The notes below the pieces were generated by a model. It ran no database searches and had not been told where the DNA came from. It was given only the letters and a program-made list of their open reading frames with translations. A stretch of DNA of 21,193 nt. Origin: a virus. The DNA lies in the IMG/VR virus record IMGVR_UViG_3300037042_006334, positions 1 through 21,193 of that record; one strand, given 5' to 3'. The position numbers were made by a program, and so were the translations under genes. Positions 8,556-16,579 of this stretch are shown in pieces. Position 1 is the first letter of the stretch; each line of letters starts with the position of its first letter.

Positions 8556-11500
8556 TAGTTAAGTTTTGCTTTAGATATATATGCTCCTGTACTGTTTCCA
8601 TTCAAATCATTCCAAGTTAACACATTTGTATTTTGATTGGTTGTATTTGCCAAACCTTTTATCATATTTTCTTGAGATTTTTTCTTACTATCATCCGCAG
8701 TATTTTCTGATGTGAAAGTGAAATTTCGTTGTTTACTAATATCGAATGGAGTATAAATTAAATAATCTTTTAATTCATTTTTTTCTAAACTTTCCACAAA
8801 TGATTTAGAAATATTATTCTCTTCCAAGAAAACTGGTCTTACTGTTGCAATCCAATATGTATCAAATATTAACTCAATGTCAACAGACCCGTCTCCAAGT
8901 AACGCTTGATTACCTAAAATATTCCCAATAAGTTCTTGTTTGAATGTTTCATATTTTTTTTCGTCAATTACATCATCGGAAATAATCATATAAACTCTTC
9001 TAAAAGGATATTTTTCAACATTCTTTTCAAACAAAGGATTTTTACTAAACGGTAAAAAAACTTCTTGTACCGTAACATCATCTGCCTTCCCATTATCAGT
9101 TTCGAATACTAAAATTCCTTCATAGTTAGTCTTAGTTGCGGGATAATCAAAACTTGTTTTTGACTGAATAATATTATTAAAATTAGTAATATCCGTTTGT
9201 ATTTTAGTAGCATCTTCATCTAGTTCGAAATATGTATTGGTGGCTGTAGATGGTGGCTGAACTTCTGTAGTTCCAGATGTTACGTATATTCTGACAGGTC
9301 CGTTTTTAGCTTGAAGTCCATCAGTACCTCTTCCATCGTTGGTTGGGGCGTACAGTATTGTATTTAATCTACCGAGAGTTTGAAGGTATGTTTGTTGTTC
9401 ATTTACCAAACTTTGTGTTATAGTTGAAATTCCGTTTTGGAAAGACCCACGTTTTTTTGACACAAAATTTATATAATTTTCTTTCAAAGCCCTAATTAAC
9501 TTAGGTGATAAATTTTTGGAAGGTTCTGAAACAAATTGAATAAATCCTTCATCACCATCCTTAATATTTTTACTGAGTTCTGCAAAGATTTCATCAAATC
9601 TTTTCTCAACATTATTAGGTTTTCCGAACAACACAAAAGGATTAGGATTAATACTCAAATTTCCTTGTGTATAATTTCGTTCTAACATCCACTGTTGTCT
9701 AACTGCGTTGTTGTATTGATTTATGGTTTCTTTAGTTTTATTAACAACATTTGTAAAATATGTTTGAGTATCCTTAACAACTTTACCCATAAATGCACTA
9801 TAACTTATAACACCTGTTGTTATTCCACTTACATCTATTGAAGAACTAACTATCGTACCAATAGTATTATTGTTATCTTGACCATTATTTGGTGCCGCAC
9901 TATTGACACCAGGTATTGGTGGTGGAACTTGACCAGCTAAAAATATTTGGTCTAATATTTTTGAAGACTCAATATCCGTGGCATCCGCTCTATCATCATA
10001 AATTTCTGTATTAGCATAATAATTGAAGGTCAATGCATTCTGTAACTTATCAACCGACTCTTTCAATCCACTACCTCCAACAAAGTTAAATGATAATGTG
10101 ACGTTTGCAATCATTGGTTGAACACCAATTCCTTCAGGGTTGATGTCTAACCCTTCATAATTGATTGCTAACGATGTAGGAATAATCTTTGTGTTATAAA
10201 AATCACCTACTCTCAACACTAACACCGGTGGTGCACCAAATGACGTGTTAGTTGCATTATCATACTGTAATTCCTGCTTACCACCCGGAGTAGCTTGTTT
10301 AATTGTTGGTATTGTATCACCAGGTCTCATACACTGTTGTAAAAACGTCAACCTTGAATTCAATCCTTCAGGTGTCATAGAATGAAAAGATGGTTGAAAA
10401 AACTTCAACTTGTCTTTCAAGTTATCATACACCATCGGCGTTTCAGCTTTGATAGTTTCAAAATAATCACACTCAGATAATAAAGCTCTTACGACTTTTT
10501 TTGTAATATTATCTCTTGGTTCCCATCGTGGTTCGGTAGTAGGCTCAGGTACAGTCTGAGTGACAACATTTCCAATTAAAATTGGGATTGTACCTGAACT
10601 TGTAGTTGGATTTGTTTGTCCCCCTGGTGTTCCTTGACCATTAGGTCCTGTCTGTGGGGCCTTCAAATTAGGAACTATCTTCGAAATAAATGACCTTCTA
10701 CAAGCCATCGCTCCAACTGTAAAAACTTCTTTAGCCCCAACTGGAGTATCCCCTCCAACCGCACTCGGGCTGCTATCACTACAATCGAATGTTGTTCCGT
10801 TTGGTTGAAAAGAACCAATGTATGGTTTCTCTTTTTTATCTGTTTTTTGCGGAGTGGACCTTGCTAGTTCTCCAAGAGCACCAGCTCTTTCTTGTCCAGT
10901 TCCTGGATCTTCTTTCACAATCAATCTTTCTTCATTAGGTTTCATGAATTTTTTTGTAAAATCATTTTCTTGAAAAAACCTAATTGTTGCGTCTATTCTA
11001 CGTTTTGAAAGTCCAAGATTATATGATTCAGTCTGAGGTGCAGAGCAACTCGAACTTATATATATTGTTACAGTCCCTTCATTGGTTTTCAATTTTTCAC
11101 TTAAATCAATTGCAAACTCATTCATTGCTTCATAGTTTGGAGTAACTACTGTATCAAAAAAAGTCTTTGTTGCTTGGGCATTTGATTCTTTGGAATACTT
11201 ATCATTAAGATCGGTAACGTATCTCGGGTATTCCTCAGTATAATTTATACTTGTTTTTGGTAAAGGATAATCATTCCCAAAATAAAATCCTATTTGTTCA
11301 TAATCTTTGAAGTTTAAGTTTGTATTTCCACCTGACCCCTCTTGAGATAGTGGTTGGTCACCTCCATTAGGTGAAAAAGCTCCTGATTCTATCTTTCCAC
11401 GAGTATATACAATTTGTTCTCGGGTCATTTCTTTAGAAGAAATTGCCTGTTGTAATTCAAACAAATCATTTGGATTTACTGTCACATATTTTTTTGCTAA

Positions 11501-13684
11501 CTCATAGATATCATATTTTCTACATCCAGCAAAAAATGATTCTAAAATGCTATCAACACGAATCTTATTTGTTTCGTTGCCCAAAACTTTATTTACAATT
11601 ACATTTAGAACTGATGGATGGTCAACAACAATTTTCCATTGTAGTGACCCTGTTCTTGATGTATTTTTATAAGTGTATATTGGTTCAGGTCGTCCCAAAA
11701 AGTCAGATTGATTCCAATTCGATGATATGGTTTCACTGAATGTTAATCCATATGGTGGAAACCACATTACTCTACCATCATTTGGCCCTCTCTCACAAAC
11801 AGGTAAATCAGACGTTGAAAATCCTGGAGTACTAGATGTTCTCCACGCCAAGTTCTCTATTGAAAACATATATTTTTTGGCAACCGCATTATTAATATTA
11901 CCAACAATATTCGTTGAATCCTGTCCTCCTTCTTGTTTGTTTGGAACAATATTAAGGTTATATGTCTTATCTAATACGGAATAAGCAAACCTTCTACCTT
12001 CAGTAGTAATACCATCTGTTTTTTGTAAATCATTATATTGTAAGTATGGTAAATCTTTGGCAAATACACGACAATATTCAGTTCCTACCTCTTGACCAAT
12101 TGCTCCAACGTATCTATAAACCCTTGAACCTTTAGTGAGTTCTTTATATCCATCATTGAATACTTTACTTACTTGGTCTATTGCATTTCCAACATGTTGA
12201 AGACGTTTACCTCCTTGAGGTTGGCTATCAATTATTCTTTGTGTTTTGTCAAGAATAGACCCATCTCGGAAATCGTTATTAACTGACTCTGTATTAACGT
12301 AAGACGATGGTCTAAAGTCCTCATCTTGTTCAGTAACCTCACCACCAATACCAACTTTTTTACCAGCATTACCTCTATACTTAGGTGAAACCCAAGTAAA
12401 TCCACCTTCAATACCTCCACCATTACTATATGTTGGTCCATTCGCACCAAGTCTTACAGATTGACTTGGCCCTTCATATAACTGAGCTAACTCTGAAGGA
12501 CCATAGACAGGTGACTGTTGTTCAACACCGAATTGGTTAACAGGAACATCTCCAACAGGAGAAAATACTTGGGATGGATTGGAAGTTATACTTCCAACAT
12601 AAAAGTTACTATTATCAGATACTGTACCTAAAAGAGTACCACCTACCCTTTGAAAAAAGTTTCTTGGGAAATTAGGTTTGTATCTGTTAAAATCTATGTT
12701 TTTGAACAACCGAGACCTTTGTCCCGCTCCCATGTTATTAAACATGATTTGAGATCCAGTCTCACCACCACCCATTAATCGATTAAAAAACTTACCAACA
12801 CCACTTTGTCTAAAAGCATTGGATAGTTGTTGTATTGTAGTTGGCTGACCTAAAGTAGTATTTGGGTCAAAATATGAACCTGGTATAGGTGATACAGGTA
12901 ATATACTTCCTCCGAGTCTTAAAGCAAAGTTCGTCGCCGCAAGTATTGGGTTTGCGGTTACTGTGATAGTATAAACAGGTTCAATGATAGGAACAACACC
13001 TGTTAGTATATTGACAATGTCAGTACCACTAGAAACGTTAAGTACATTTGCCCTTCCTAATGTATCTTGTCGTATTTGTGCCGCAATCCTGTCTCGGAAC
13101 TCTTTCCTAAGAGTTTGTGCACCTAAACGTGCAATGAATGAATCTTGGCTTAATAAACCGTTACTTCCACCTGGATTTGGTGATAATAAAATAGAAACAG
13201 GTGTATAAGTTGAAGATACAAACGTTGTTGGATATGGTTGATTATTTTGTGTATTTGTTGTTACAGGACGATTGAGTGAACCAAAAAATTCCGCTCCGTC
13301 TAACGCAACTTCATTTCCATTTGAAAAAACGTTTAGAGGTTTCCACTTTTGCGATTCAGGTAACGATTGACCTACGATATTTGCGTCTTGATAACCATAT
13401 TCACCTTCATTTGATTTTGTATTAAGTAATGCTCCTGGATCTGGCACTTGCTCATATCCACCCTCATTTCCATATTGATTTAGTGGAAATAACTTATTGG
13501 CAAAAGAAGGTTCATCAATCAATTTATCAGGACTATCTTGAACTGACGAATTCGATTGAACGTATTCCGTATCGATTGGTTGTGTTGGTCTATTTGGGGC
13601 TTTTGCATAGGGTGTTAAATTCCTAGTCAAAAGTTTTTTTCTGAAACCCTCTGAATTTGTTAAATCTAATAACGGACTTGCCAT
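8555..13684 (-). CDS. Large baseplate/hub protein with embedded OmpA-like domain, 1709 aa
   Basis: A large structural baseplate protein. Residues about 160-345 contain hydrophobic and Gly-rich segments (FALRLGGSILPVSPIPGSYF). Residues about 625-700 hold a tail-type beta module (GRVMWFPPYGLTF, then EPIYTYKNTSRTGSLQW), similar in style to the plug/hub modules of LysM-type baseplate proteins. Residues about 840-955 resemble an OmpA/MotB C-terminal peptidoglycan-binding domain, with YNLGLSKRRIDATIRFF at 888-904. In that domain Asn889, the LS pair and Arg896 are kept, but the Asp that usually contacts diaminopimelate appears replaced by Ser881. A Gly/Pro/Thr-rich linker at about 1000-1035 leads to a second module at about 1155-1205 (LRVGDFYNTKIIPTSLAINY, then NPEGIGVQPMIANV). 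The ATG at 13684 follows an A/T-only leader 50 bases after the tape-measure stop. Baseplate role: fairly sure; the exact T4 equivalent is not clear. Confidence 0.75.
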   Translation of the reverse strand: MASPLLDLTNSEGFRKKLLTRNLTPYAKAPNRPTQPIDTEYVQSNSSVQDSPDKLIDEPSFANKLFPLNQYGNEGGYEQVPDPGALLNTKSNEGEYGYQDANIVGQSLPESQKWKPLNVFSNGNEVALDGAEFFGSLNRPVTTNTQNNQPYPTTFVSSTYTPVSILLSPNPGGSNGLLSQDSFIARLGAQTLRKEFRDRIAAQIRQDTLGRANVLNVSSGTDIVNILTGVVPIIEPVYTITVTANPILAATNFALRLGGSILPVSPIPGSYFDPNTTLGQPTTIQQLSNAFRQSGVGKFFNRLMGGGETGSQIMFNNMGAGQRSRLFKNIDFNRYKPNFPRNFFQRVGGTLLGTVSDNSNFYVGSITSNPSQVFSPVGDVPVNQFGVEQQSPVYGPSELAQLYEGPSQSVRLGANGPTYSNGGGIEGGFTWVSPKYRGNAGKKVGIGGEVTEQDEDFRPSSYVNTESVNNDFRDGSILDKTQRIIDSQPQGGKRLQHVGNAIDQVSKVFNDGYKELTKGSRVYRYVGAIGQEVGTEYCRVFAKDLPYLQYNDLQKTDGITTEGRRFAYSVLDKTYNLNIVPNKQEGGQDSTNIVGNINNAVAKKYMFSIENLAWRTSSTPGFSTSDLPVCERGPNDGRVMWFPPYGLTFSETISSNWNQSDFLGRPEPIYTYKNTSRTGSLQWKIVVDHPSVLNVIVNKVLGNETNKIRVDSILESFFAGCRKYDIYELAKKYVTVNPNDLFELQQAISSKEMTREQIVYTRGKIESGAFSPNGGDQPLSQEGSGGNTNLNFKDYEQIGFYFGNDYPLPKTSINYTEEYPRYVTDLNDKYSKESNAQATKTFFDTVVTPNYEAMNEFAIDLSEKLKTNEGTVTIYISSSCSAPQTESYNLGLSKRRIDATIRFFQENDFTKKFMKPNEERLIVKEDPGTGQERAGALGELARSTPQKTDKKEKPYIGSFQPNGTTFDCSDSSPSAVGGDTPVGAKEVFTVGAMACRRSFISKIVPNLKAPQTGPNGQGTPGGQTNPTTSSGTIPILIGNVVTQTVPEPTTEPRWEPRDNITKKVVRALLSECDYFETIKAETPMVYDNLKDKLKFFQPSFHSMTPEGLNSRLTFLQQCMRPGDTIPTIKQATPGGKQELQYDNATNTSFGAPPVLVLRVGDFYNTKIIPTSLAINYEGLDINPEGIGVQPMIANVTLSFNFVGGSGLKESVDKLQNALTFNYYANTEIYDDRADATDIESSKILDQIFLAGQVPPPIPGVNSAAPNNGQDNNNTIGTIVSSSIDVSGITTGVISYSAFMGKVVKDTQTYFTNVVNKTKETINQYNNAVRQQWMLERNYTQGNLSINPNPFVLFGKPNNVEKRFDEIFAELSKNIKDGDEGFIQFVSEPSKNLSPKLIRALKENYINFVSKKRGSFQNGISTITQSLVNEQQTYLQTLGRLNTILYAPTNDGRGTDGLQAKNGPVRIYVTSGTTEVQPPSTATNTYFELDEDATKIQTDITNFNNIIQSKTSFDYPATKTNYEGILVFETDNGKADDVTVQEVFLPFSKNPLFEKNVEKYPFRRVYMIISDDVIDEKKYETFKQELIGNILGNQALLGDGSVDIELIFDTYWIATVRPVFLEENNISKSFVESLEKNELKDYLIYTPFDISKQRNFTFTSENTADDSKKKSQENMIKGLANTTNQNTNVLTWNDLNGNSTGAYISKAKLN

Positions 13685-13698
13685 TTATATTTTTATTA

Positions 13699-13705
13699 AT
13701 AAATA
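13699..13705 (-). promoter_or_regulatory. TATTTAT intergenic motif, copy 2
   Basis: Coding-strand TATTTAT followed by TAATAAAAA, with 14 bases between it and the ATG of the 1709-residue gene. That is the same spacing as copy 1. Confidence 0.3.
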
Positions 13706-13722
13706 GGTTATGGTTGTTTTTT

Positions 13723-13730
13723 TATTTATA
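13723..13730 (-). promoter_or_regulatory. TATAAATA, matches the T4 late promoter -10 consensus
   Basis: The coding strand reads TATAAATA just after the tape-measure stop codon and about 38 bases before the ATG of the 1709-residue gene. T4 late promoters have this octamer and no -35 box, so the position would suit a late promoter. In a gap made almost only of A and T a chance match is likely, and the phage may not use T4-type late transcription. Confidence 0.25.
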
Positions 13731-13734
13731 AATT

Positions 13735-15588
13735 TCAGTAGGTAGCCCCTGCTCCACCTCTAAATGCACTATTAGGAGTGGTAACATTAACGATATAATC
13801 CTTGAATTTCTGTTCATTAATCTTGTCAGAGAAAGTTTTAGTAATTTGTTCTTTTTGATCAGAACTCAATCCTGTCGGCATATCTTGGAAATTAACATTT
13901 ACTTTTATTTCTCCAAGTAACTCAATAAGACTCTTTTGTTCCCTTACTTGGTCAGCAACAGTACCTAAATTTCGGTTAGCTCCCGACATCCCTTCAGCTG
14001 TGATATTTGTCCAAAAATCATCTTCAGTTGTTGTTCCACCTGTACCTTCTGGTTTAGGTAATAGAGTTCCTAATTCAGAGGCTAGAGTATTAATAATCCC
14101 TGTTACATTACTCATTTTAGCCGCTATTCCCCCTTCTTCTTGAAGTTTTTCTGTGATACCCTCTGAAGATTCTGTTATTATCCTAATTGCTTCTTGAGAT
14201 AATCCTCCTAACGAATTCGCAGCACTTTTCATAAGCTCTGGTAGTACTTTTTCAGGGCTTTCACCTGCCAACAACAAGTCCTCAATTGCCTTTGTCATAC
14301 CACCGGTCAAGTTCTTTTCGCTAAATTTCCTCATATCTTGAGTAGTAATAGATTTATTTAATTCTTGTCCGGTAATGTCTGCTATTGTTCTAGTACCTTC
14401 TAGTAAATCTTGAATATTTTTGTCTGTCAATATTCCACCTAAGACAGCATATTTAATAGCCGCCACATCATTCTTCATGATTTCGTCAACACTCAACTGA
14501 GCCCGTTGTAACTCTTCCATGGTTTTCGGACCACTTTTTTGTGCTTCAATTAATTTTTCAAATTCTGGTTGGGAAAGATCTGCCAACTCTTTCTGAGTTC
14601 CATCTTTCAATGTCACTTGATAAGTCCCGTCTTTACCCAATTTAGCAATATTTGCCAGATATTGCTTGTCTTCTTCATTAACGATTGAAAGACCAGCCTC
14701 ATTCACAGCCTCAAGTCTATCATCTAGTTCTGCTGCGGCTAATCCCATTTTTGACAAAGAACCTGCACTTAAACCCGCAGCTTGTTCCATTTCTTTGAGA
14801 ATTAAAACTCCTTGAGGATTCATTTTGTAGGTTCTCGATTTTTCGTCAAAGTACGTATACTGTTTTGAAACTTCAGCTAAACTATCTTGTAGTGCACCTG
14901 GGTCGTTGATAGATGCATTCATCAAAGCAAATGGGTCAACTAAATTACCCGCAGCAACTCCCAACCTTTGAAATGCTGAGGCGACTTCTATTGCCCCTTC
15001 AGGAGAAAGCACCTTCTCCGCCATGGCAAATGTATCCGTCATATTGAATCTCAACATCGATGCTTGAGCCGCCATTTTTGTTAAACCTACTACACCACCC
15101 TCGAACTGATATCGGTTCATTTGGTCCATGTTCTTTTGAACATCTTGCATAACTTGTCGAGCATTCCCACCGATACCTCTTACATAGTCTATAGAGTCGT
15201 TGAGTTTTTCTGACATTTCCTCAATTCCAACACCGACATTCAAAAAACTATCGGTTATTTGTTGAGCAGAAATTCCGAGTATTTTTGAAGCTGCAAATAG
15301 TGATTCAATTTCTTCCTCATTTGCAATAACATTCCTATTAGCAGCAACTCCAACTTCTTGTATGATTCTCCCAACATCCTTTATATCTCCACCTAAACTT
15401 CTGACTCCTGGTAGGGAATCAGTGACCGCTCTTTGAAACTCGAATACTCTCTCCCTACCTTGGGTAAAGGTATTTTGAATTTGACCAGTCAAATTATTTA
15501 ACCCTATTCTAACATCATTAATATTAAAACTTTCGGGTTTACTCGATGCCGGATCTGTAGCTGCTGCTGATGCTTCTTGAAAAAACAT
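13735..15588 (-). CDS. Tape-measure-like tail protein, 617 aa
   Basis: Probably the ruler that fills the tail tube and sets its length. The protein is almost entirely helical, rich in Ala, Glu, Gln and Leu, with long amphipathic stretches such as AASKILGISAQQITDSFLNV, VASAFQRLGVAAGNL and GLSAGSLSKMGLAAAELDDR. This is the style of TP901/gp29-type tape measures. It lies after the tube and chaperone-type genes and before the baseplate genes, where tape measures belong. Its 617 residues are close to T4 gp29 (590), so a tail near 90 nm would be expected from the usual 0.15 nm per residue. No clear transmembrane segment is visible, unlike many siphovirus tape measures. The C-terminus is distinctive (TPNSAFRGGAGATY). 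The first ATG, 15588, is taken as the start; its leader is A/T-only without a Shine-Dalgarno sequence. Confidence 0.7.
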   Translation of the reverse strand: MFFQEASAAATDPASSKPESFNINDVRIGLNNLTGQIQNTFTQGRERVFEFQRAVTDSLPGVRSLGGDIKDVGRIIQEVGVAANRNVIANEEEIESLFAASKILGISAQQITDSFLNVGVGIEEMSEKLNDSIDYVRGIGGNARQVMQDVQKNMDQMNRYQFEGGVVGLTKMAAQASMLRFNMTDTFAMAEKVLSPEGAIEVASAFQRLGVAAGNLVDPFALMNASINDPGALQDSLAEVSKQYTYFDEKSRTYKMNPQGVLILKEMEQAAGLSAGSLSKMGLAAAELDDRLEAVNEAGLSIVNEEDKQYLANIAKLGKDGTYQVTLKDGTQKELADLSQPEFEKLIEAQKSGPKTMEELQRAQLSVDEIMKNDVAAIKYAVLGGILTDKNIQDLLEGTRTIADITGQELNKSITTQDMRKFSEKNLTGGMTKAIEDLLLAGESPEKVLPELMKSAANSLGGLSQEAIRIITESSEGITEKLQEEGGIAAKMSNVTGIINTLASELGTLLPKPEGTGGTTTEDDFWTNITAEGMSGANRNLGTVADQVREQKSLIELLGEIKVNVNFQDMPTGLSSDQKEQITKTFSDKINEQKFKDYIVNVTTPNSAFRGGAGATY

Positions 15589-15605
15589 AAATGATTATTA
15601 TATCT

Positions 15606-15612
15606 ATAAATA
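15606..15612 (-). promoter_or_regulatory. TATTTAT intergenic motif, copy 3
   Basis: Coding-strand TATTTAT directly after the stem-loop at 15614-15639, 17 bases before the tape-measure ATG. It is placed where a new transcript could begin after termination. Confidence 0.3.
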
Positions 15613-15613
15613 T

Positions 15614-15639
15614 AAAAGGACTGATTTTTCAGTCCTTTT
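15614..15639 (-). terminator. Rho-independent-terminator-like hairpin after the chaperone genes
   Basis: A perfect 11-base inverted repeat, AAAAGGACTGA at 15614-15624 and its complement at 15629-15639, with a 4-base loop. On the coding strand it reads AAAAGGACTGA, loop AAAA, TCAGTCCTTTT, then ATATTTATAG. The stem ends in a T run, as in intrinsic terminators. The stop codon of the +1-frame segment (TGA, 15631-15629) lies inside the hairpin, so coding runs right up to it. Confidence 0.6.
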
Positions 15640-15808
15640 TGTTTAGTTCAACCCATTTATCCAAAAGATATTTCCTTATGAATATTGGCATTATCAAAAA
15701 ATCAGAATAAGATATATTCAAAAGAGTCTTGAGATAGTAAAATTCATCTATCTGTCCTTTTCTATAATCAGAAGAAAGGACGAAAAAAGTCCACCCCAAA
15801 CCCAACAT
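15629..15808 (-). CDS. +1-frame partner of the gp26-like gene: 59-aa overlapping ORF or frameshifted C-terminal extension
   Basis: After the stop of the gp26-like gene (15770-15768), only the +1 frame stays open, ending at TGA 15631-15629. From 15766 it encodes 45 residues: YRKGQIDEFYYLKTLLNISY, then SDFLIMPIFIRKYLLDKWVE, then LNKKD. The MPxxIRKYLLDKWxE end resembles the P...R...(hydrophobic)...E pattern of small tail-assembly/hub-assembly peptides in T4-like phages. Two readings are possible. It may be a separate 59-residue protein from the ATG at 15808 (MLGLGWTFFVLSS..., overlapping the upstream gene by 41 bases). Or it may be the C-terminus of a fusion made by +1 frameshifting, like the G/GT tail chaperones of other long-tailed phages. 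Readthrough of the zero-frame stop adds only Leu before TAG, and the -1 frame closes after six codons. An assembly error in the T6 run is the main alternative. Confidence 0.6.
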   Translation of the reverse strand: MLGLGWTFFVLSSDYRKGQIDEFYYLKTLLNISYSDFLIMPIFIRKYLLDKWVELNKKD

Positions 15809-16511
15809 TGACTGTTAGTTTCTCTCCTGATGGGGCCATTACTGTTCTCGTTAAATTTAGTTTAGGTTCATTTTCATCCATGAACTTTCTTATGTATTTT
15901 GAATCCGCAATTGGCATTTGTTCAATAAATCTTGCAATTTCAGATCTATCCGTTATACCATTCACTTCCACAATTTGTTTGTTCAATCTCCAAGTAACTT
16001 TTGGTGCGGTTCTTCCTTGTGGATATGACTCCGACATTTTTTGTATTTCCAAAATTTCACCGTAAGTTAAAGGTTTAATCTTTACAGTTGTTTGAGACTT
16101 CGGTAACATAGTTACAAAAGTTCCATCATCAGATGGTTGTACCCCTTTAATTACATCTAATTCATCAAGTCTAACAGTTCCTTTGAATGGTTTTTTAGTA
16201 ATCGGGTCAACCAAGTTTAATTCCATTTCAGGTCCGAACGAGGTGTTCCTTAAAAAAATTAATATAGCTTCAACATCACCTTCTAATAAATCTTCAATAC
16301 GAACATCCGGTTCGTAAATCTTTGATCTTAAAAGATTTTGAGTCATGTCATTACCTCCAGCCATTAGGATGTTTTCATCATTTGCCGTCAGGTATCCAAC
16401 TTTGATTGATTTTTTCTTATTCTTGTAGAATAGACCTTGTGTCGGTAAAGGCACAACATCGTGAGGTAACGTAAAATTCGATTGTCCGTGTTCTCTTGCT
16501 TGATTATCCAT
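15768..16511 (-). CDS. gp26-like baseplate hub assembly / tail chaperone-type protein, 247 aa
   Basis: Resembles the T4 gp26/gp51-type baseplate assembly proteins: residues about 12-29 FTLPHDVVPLPTQGLFYK, then IKVGYLTANDENILMAGG, an acidic RIEDLLEGDVEAILIFLRN helix, and an SFGPEMELNLVDP beta segment. This is the usual order of N-terminal LP...G.fY, the 'lTa.DE.iL' segment, and a 'D...il..lR..s.G.e' segment. The second half (PLTYGEILEIQKMSES, then IARFIEQMPIADSKYIRKFM) is longer than I expect for gp26 and may be lineage-specific. It lies between the tube and tape-measure genes, the usual place for tail assembly chaperones. The zero frame ends FGVDFFRPFF at TGA. A +1-frame segment follows with strong coding character. 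The ATG is only six bases after a 14-bp hairpin, which could restrict its translation relative to the tube gene. Confidence 0.65.
   Translation of the reverse strand: MDNQAREHGQSNFTLPHDVVPLPTQGLFYKNKKKSIKVGYLTANDENILMAGGNDMTQNLLRSKIYEPDVRIEDLLEGDVEAILIFLRNTSFGPEMELNLVDPITKKPFKGTVRLDELDVIKGVQPSDDGTFVTMLPKSQTTVKIKPLTYGEILEIQKMSESYPQGRTAPKVTWRLNKQIVEVNGITDRSEIARFIEQMPIADSKYIRKFMDENEPKLNLTRTVMAPSGEKLTVNVGFGVDFFRPFF
15779..15788 (-). promoter_or_regulatory. Candidate +1 ribosomal frameshift site TTT_TTT_CGT_C
   Basis: In the gp26-like reading frame the codons before the stop are GAC TTT TTT CGT CCT TTC TTC TGA. A tRNA-Phe on TTT can re-pair one base forward on TTC. Influenza A PA-X uses +1 shifting at UCC_UUU_CGU_C, which shares UUU_CGU_C with this site. 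A -2 slip on the T6 run would give the same frame. Whether shifting occurs is not shown. Confidence 0.4.
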
Positions 16512-16517
16512 ATAAAA

Positions 16518-16552
16518 ATTTAACCGTAAAGTTTAGTGCTTTACGGTTAAAT
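16518..16552 (-). terminator. Long hairpin between tube and gp26-like genes: terminator or attenuator
   Basis: A perfect 14-base inverted repeat, ATTTAACCGTAAAG at 16518-16531 and its complement at 16539-16552, with a 7-base loop. On the coding strand the stem is followed by TTTTATATGG. The U-rich end suits an intrinsic terminator, and the next ATG begins only six bases later. It may end most tube transcripts, protect their 3' ends, or mask the start of the next gene. Confidence 0.6.
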
Positions 16553-16572
16553 ATAATTGTATTTGAATTTTA

Positions 16573-16579
16573 ATAAATA
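16573..16579 (-). promoter_or_regulatory. TATTTAT intergenic motif, copy 4
   Basis: Coding-strand TATTTAT followed by TAAAATTC, 13 bases after the tube stop. The hairpin at 16518-16552 lies between it and the next ATG, so if it were a promoter its transcript would begin just before that hairpin. Confidence 0.25.

Noticed and set aside
12232-12450. Minus-strand frames inside the large genes (also 7999-8199)
   Set aside because: They are fully contained in another frame of well-supported structural genes and show no domain or repeat signal.
13699-13730. AATAAATA/TATTTATA inverted repeat before the 1709-residue gene as a terminator
   Set aside because: The arms contain only A and T with a long loop, so the stem would be weak. 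In this DNA it is likely chance or part of the promoter-like motifs.
15762-15770. Stop-codon readthrough of the gp26-like gene
   Set aside because: The zero frame meets TAG after one more codon (TGA TTA TAG), so readthrough adds nothing. Only the +1 frame stays open.
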